DNA of 64,000 nucleotides, from NCBI GenBank assembly GCA_964527595.1, contig CAZGPI010000005.1:22635-86634 (forward strand), written 5' to 3'. The notes below the pieces were generated by a model. The model saw only the letters and a program-made list of their open reading frames with translations. It had not been told where the DNA came from and did not search any database. Made by a program: the position numbers and the translations under genes. This stretch comes from GWF2-38-10 sp964527595 (lineage in GTDB: Bacteria; Babelota; Babeliae; Babelales; RVW-14). This document shows positions 61,850 through 64,000 of the stretch, piece after piece (the stretch's first letter is position 1; each line of letters starts with the position of its first letter).

Positions 61850-63346
61850 TACAATTTTCTGAGCATCTTTGAGCACCAGCTCCCGCAACTCCTGCCAATC
61901 TTTAATGCCCTCTTCGATTTGAATATGATACGCCTGATTAAGTAACTTTCCAAGCTCAGCCCCTGGTGCTATAACATCTAATAAATGTCGACCCAACAAA
62001 ACAGGTTTTTCAGGCCCATTGGCAACCCGCGCTTGATCTGCCTGAGCCATAAACAACTTTATTCTACTCTCATGAGACTCAAGTTTAGCCTGAACTAAAG
62101 GGCAAGGCCCTTGATCATTTCTCCCTAGAATATCAGCCAAGCCAACCAACCCAATATGCCGTAACGTCACCTCTGGCGATAATTTACTTGCAAGGCGCTT
62201 ATAAGCATTAATACCAACACCATCATGGGTTAAATATACTGGCGCACAATGATGACGCACCAATTTCTTAATGGCAGCTGGCAAAAAGTGGTTGTCTGTA
62301 ATTCGCTTAATCAACCGCTCAGCCAAAGGGACCCCTGCTTCTTCATGTCCCTTGCAATGCAATTGCTCATCGGTAGTTGAAGCTTTTCCCAAATCATGCA
62401 CCAACATGGTTAATATAACTAAAAACTTTTCATCTTCGGCCGTCAAATTATCAGATGCTTGATAAAAATTCTGTTGAGCGGCAGCATCAACCGTCTGCAT
62501 TGTATGCTCAAATGCATCACCCTCTGGATGATAATCAGGACGTTGCGCCACGCCAACCAAGGCATGCAATTCAGGAAAGATTTCGTTCAGCCGCCCAATG
62601 TCCTTTAACCACCGAATACCCAATGATGGCCTTTTTGACTGCAAAAATAATTTTTTTATTTCTTCAAATATACGCTCTTTTGATATCGGCGAATTGCTTT
62701 GCTCATCCCATAATTTCATGGTTGAACACAAAGCGTTAAGTTGTTGTGTCGGCTGCATCTCAAATCTCCCGATAAACTGCATCACCCGAAAAAATCGCAG
62801 CGGATCCTCAAGAAACAATATTGGATCAACGGCTTGTAATTGCCGTTCTGCGATATCTTTGAGCCCACCATAATGGTCAATAATTTCAAAATCGGATGAG
62901 TTCTTTATGCAGGCCGTTCCCTCCTGCACCTCCCTTTCAACCTTGCGACAAACATCATAAAGATTGAGTGCCATTGCATTCATAGTCAAATCACGGCGTC
63001 GGCACGCAACCTCAATAGTCATATTAGGGTCAATCTCGACTACTGGCTTACGGCCCTTACTATCTTTACGCGGCAATGACCAATCAACATCAAGCCCAGC
63101 TATCCGTAACACCCCAAACTTCTTACCAACCTCTACCACCGGGCCAAAGATCTTAAGAACACTATTTAATTGTTCAACCGTTAATCCATGGACCTCAATA
63201 TCGGCATCTTTAATTTCGCAGCCTAAAACAAGATCACGGACACTGCCACCAACAAGATATGCCACGCCACCAGCTTGTTTAATAGCATAAATGATCGGCG
63301 CCAGAGTACGGCATATGGAAAAAAATGAAGCCAAAAAATTCATCAT
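61838..63346 (-). CDS. cca: CCA-adding tRNA nucleotidyltransferase with HD domain
   Basis: 502 residues. The class II nucleotidyltransferase head has GGVAYLVGGSVRDLVLGCEIKDADIEV (catalytic acids in DADIE) and EVACRRRDLTMNAMALNL. RNA-binding helices follow, with PLRFFRVMQFIGRFE. The C-terminal HD domain has LTMLVHDLGKASTTDEQL and HEEAGVPLAERL, which in E. coli Cca carries phosphatase activity. It adds or repairs CCA tails; one tRNA gene here (tRNA-Arg) lacks an encoded CCA and needs it. The longer length fits the HD-bearing form. Confidence 0.93.
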   Translation of the reverse strand: MMNFLASFFSICRTLAPIIYAIKQAGGVAYLVGGSVRDLVLGCEIKDADIEVHGLTVEQLNSVLKIFGPVVEVGKKFGVLRIAGLDVDWSLPRKDSKGRKPVVEIDPNMTIEVACRRRDLTMNAMALNLYDVCRKVEREVQEGTACIKNSSDFEIIDHYGGLKDIAERQLQAVDPILFLEDPLRFFRVMQFIGRFEMQPTQQLNALCSTMKLWDEQSNSPISKERIFEEIKKLFLQSKRPSLGIRWLKDIGRLNEIFPELHALVGVAQRPDYHPEGDAFEHTMQTVDAAAQQNFYQASDNLTAEDEKFLVILTMLVHDLGKASTTDEQLHCKGHEEAGVPLAERLIKRITDNHFLPAAIKKLVRHHCAPVYLTHDGVGINAYKRLASKLSPEVTLRHIGLVGLADILGRNDQGPCPLVQAKLESHESRIKLFMAQADQARVANGPEKPVLLGRHLLDVIAPGAELGKLLNQAYHIQIEEGIKDWQELRELVLKDAQKIVKAN

Positions 63347-63436
63347 TACTCCTTATTAAAAACAATTGCTTATCAAGCAACAGCTTAACACGGCAGGCAT
63401 TCGGATACAAACCAACAAAAAACATAGAAATTAACC

Positions 63437-63465
63437 TTGCGCTTTTTGCCAACTTTGCGTACAAT
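63437..63465 (+). promoter_or_regulatory. Probable promoter of tRNA-Ala
   Basis: TTGCGC (63437-63442), spacer of exactly 17 bases and TACAAT (63460-63465). The tRNA starts 33 bases downstream. Confidence 0.6.
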
Positions 63466-63497
63466 TTAAATATGAAATTTCGATTCTGCTTGTTTAT

Positions 63498-63573
63498 GGG
63501 GCTATAGCTCAGTTGGTAGAGCGCTTGAATGGCATTCAAGAGGTCACCGGTTCGAATCCGGTTAGCTCCACCA
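63498..63573 (+). tRNA. tRNA-Ala (GGC)
   Basis: Acceptor GGGGCTA/TAGCTCC with the G3-U70 pair that identifies tRNA-Ala. Anticodon loop ATGGCAT gives GGC, T loop TTCGAAT, discriminator A, CCA encoded at 63571-63573. Confidence 0.97.
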
Positions 63574-63695
63574 GTCTTCGCTGCTACGCAGCTTCGTCTG
63601 GCTTGCGCCAGTACTTGATAATGATAGCAAAATAAATTTTGAAATAAGAAGCGAAGACTGTCCGACGTAGTTCCTTCTTAGGAACGAAGACGGAC
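63572..63695. repeat. Hairpin cluster between tRNA-Ala and the GIY-YIG gene
   Basis: An outer inverted repeat CAGTCTTCGCT (63572-63582) / AGCGAAGACTG (63650-63660) begins on the tRNA CCA end. Inside are two small hairpins: GCTGC-TAC-GCAGC and CTGGC-TTGC-GCCAG. Directly after is a nested hairpin: GTCCG (63660-63664) with CGGAC (63691-63695), enclosing GTTCC/GGAAC. No protein is encoded. The structure and neighbour suggest a small mobile or repeat unit. Confidence 0.6.
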
Positions 63696-63740
63696 TAGTT
63701 ACAAACAAATTAGGCTCTTTTTTTATTCTTTATAAAATCT

Positions 63741-63986
63741 ATGTTTTACTACGTTTATTTAATCAAATCGATAAATTATCCGGATAAGATTTATGTTGGT
63801 TACACAACCAATGTAAAACAACGGATTGAAACACATAATTCCGGGGGTTCAATCCACACAAGAAAAGACAAGCCATGGGAATTGGTAATGTGCTCAGCAT
63901 TTAAGAATATGGATTGCGCAAAACAATTCGAAAAATACTTAAAATCACAATCTGGGCGAGCTTTTGCTGCAAAGCGCTTTTGGTAA
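63741..63986 (+). CDS. GIY-YIG domain endonuclease-like protein
   Basis: 81 residues and the GIY-YIG core alone: YYVYLIKSINYPDKIYVGYTTNVKQRIETHNSGG. The paired Tyr motifs are YVYL (GIY position) and YVG (YIG position), with the catalytic Arg in KQRIETHN and a Glu in KQFEKYLKS. It belongs to the small UPF0213/YhbQ-like group. Such nucleases occur in repair proteins and mobile elements. It follows the hairpin cluster. No clear Shine-Dalgarno site. Confidence 0.88.
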   Translation: MFYYVYLIKSINYPDKIYVGYTTNVKQRIETHNSGGSIHTRKDKPWELVMCSAFKNMDCAKQFEKYLKSQSGRAFAAKRFW

Positions 63987-64000
63987 AAATTGCCCAAGCC

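Noticed and set aside
1..64000. CRISPR array, rRNA operon, insertion sequence with transposase
   Set aside because: No regularly spaced repeats, no rRNA sequence and no transposase frame were seen.

Overview
The window looks like a chromosomal segment of a Gram-negative, peptidoglycan-making bacterium with a small, tightly packed genome. By eye the base composition is moderately AT-rich. Envelope genes are present (tolQ-tolR-tolA-tolB, mraY, alr, an Amidase_3-type amidase, many lipoproteins), and an unusually large share of proteins begin with signal peptides. Genes are packed with ATGA overlaps and with convergent neighbours that share stop codons. My best guess is a host-associated lineage of the Candidatus Dependentiae (TM6) type; this is inference from gene content and style, not from a marker search.

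Layout. 1-7.8 kb holds a partial jag/khpB, tRNA-Gly, the K+ transporter kup, tRNA-Phe, metK (with an apparent signal peptide), then ffh-rpsP-khpA-trmD. TrmD is fused to a second SPOUT-like domain and carries a small palindromic insertion; rimM is missing from its usual place. 7.8-16 kb is a block of mostly exported proteins wedged between trmD and rplS and beyond it: a pyruvyl-transferase-like protein, a glycosyltransferase-like protein, alpha/beta hydrolases, a PIG-L deacetylase, a Sel1 protein and a cell-wall amidase. 16-29.5 kb contains a TPM-domain protein, an M48 protease, lipoproteins, two glycosyltransferases, arfB, an AlkD-like glycosylase, a lipoprotein with a zeta-toxin-like P-loop, alr, a ParD-like/RelE-like toxin-antitoxin pair, a SagB-like nitroreductase and two unknown exported proteins. 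29.8-30.1 kb is a tRNA cluster (Ser, Ser, Arg).

30-40.6 kb has a YggU-like protein, a lone GspF/PilC protein, an exported hydrolase, an NtrY-like sensor kinase without a neighbouring regulator, and two large exported coiled-coil proteins of unknown function transcribed together. 40.7-53.4 kb is mainly housekeeping: mraY, pheS, galU, pspC, folC, tsaC, nrnA, trxB, an MFS pump, two HIT proteins, tRNA-Leu, rpsT and rpmB. 53.4-59 kb is ftsH and the Tol system. 59-64 kb has two proline-rich exported proteins (the second with a fourfold helical repeat), a CCA-adding enzyme, tRNA-Ala, a cluster of hairpins and a GIY-YIG domain gene.

The strongest theme is enzymes that normally need cytosolic substrates (ATP, PEP, possibly nucleotide sugars) but carry export signals directly in front of the catalytic domain: MetK, the pyruvyl-transferase-like protein, the zeta-like kinase and the glycosyltransferase-like protein. 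If real, this is a set of exported metabolic or effector enzymes acting outside the cytoplasm, perhaps in a host.
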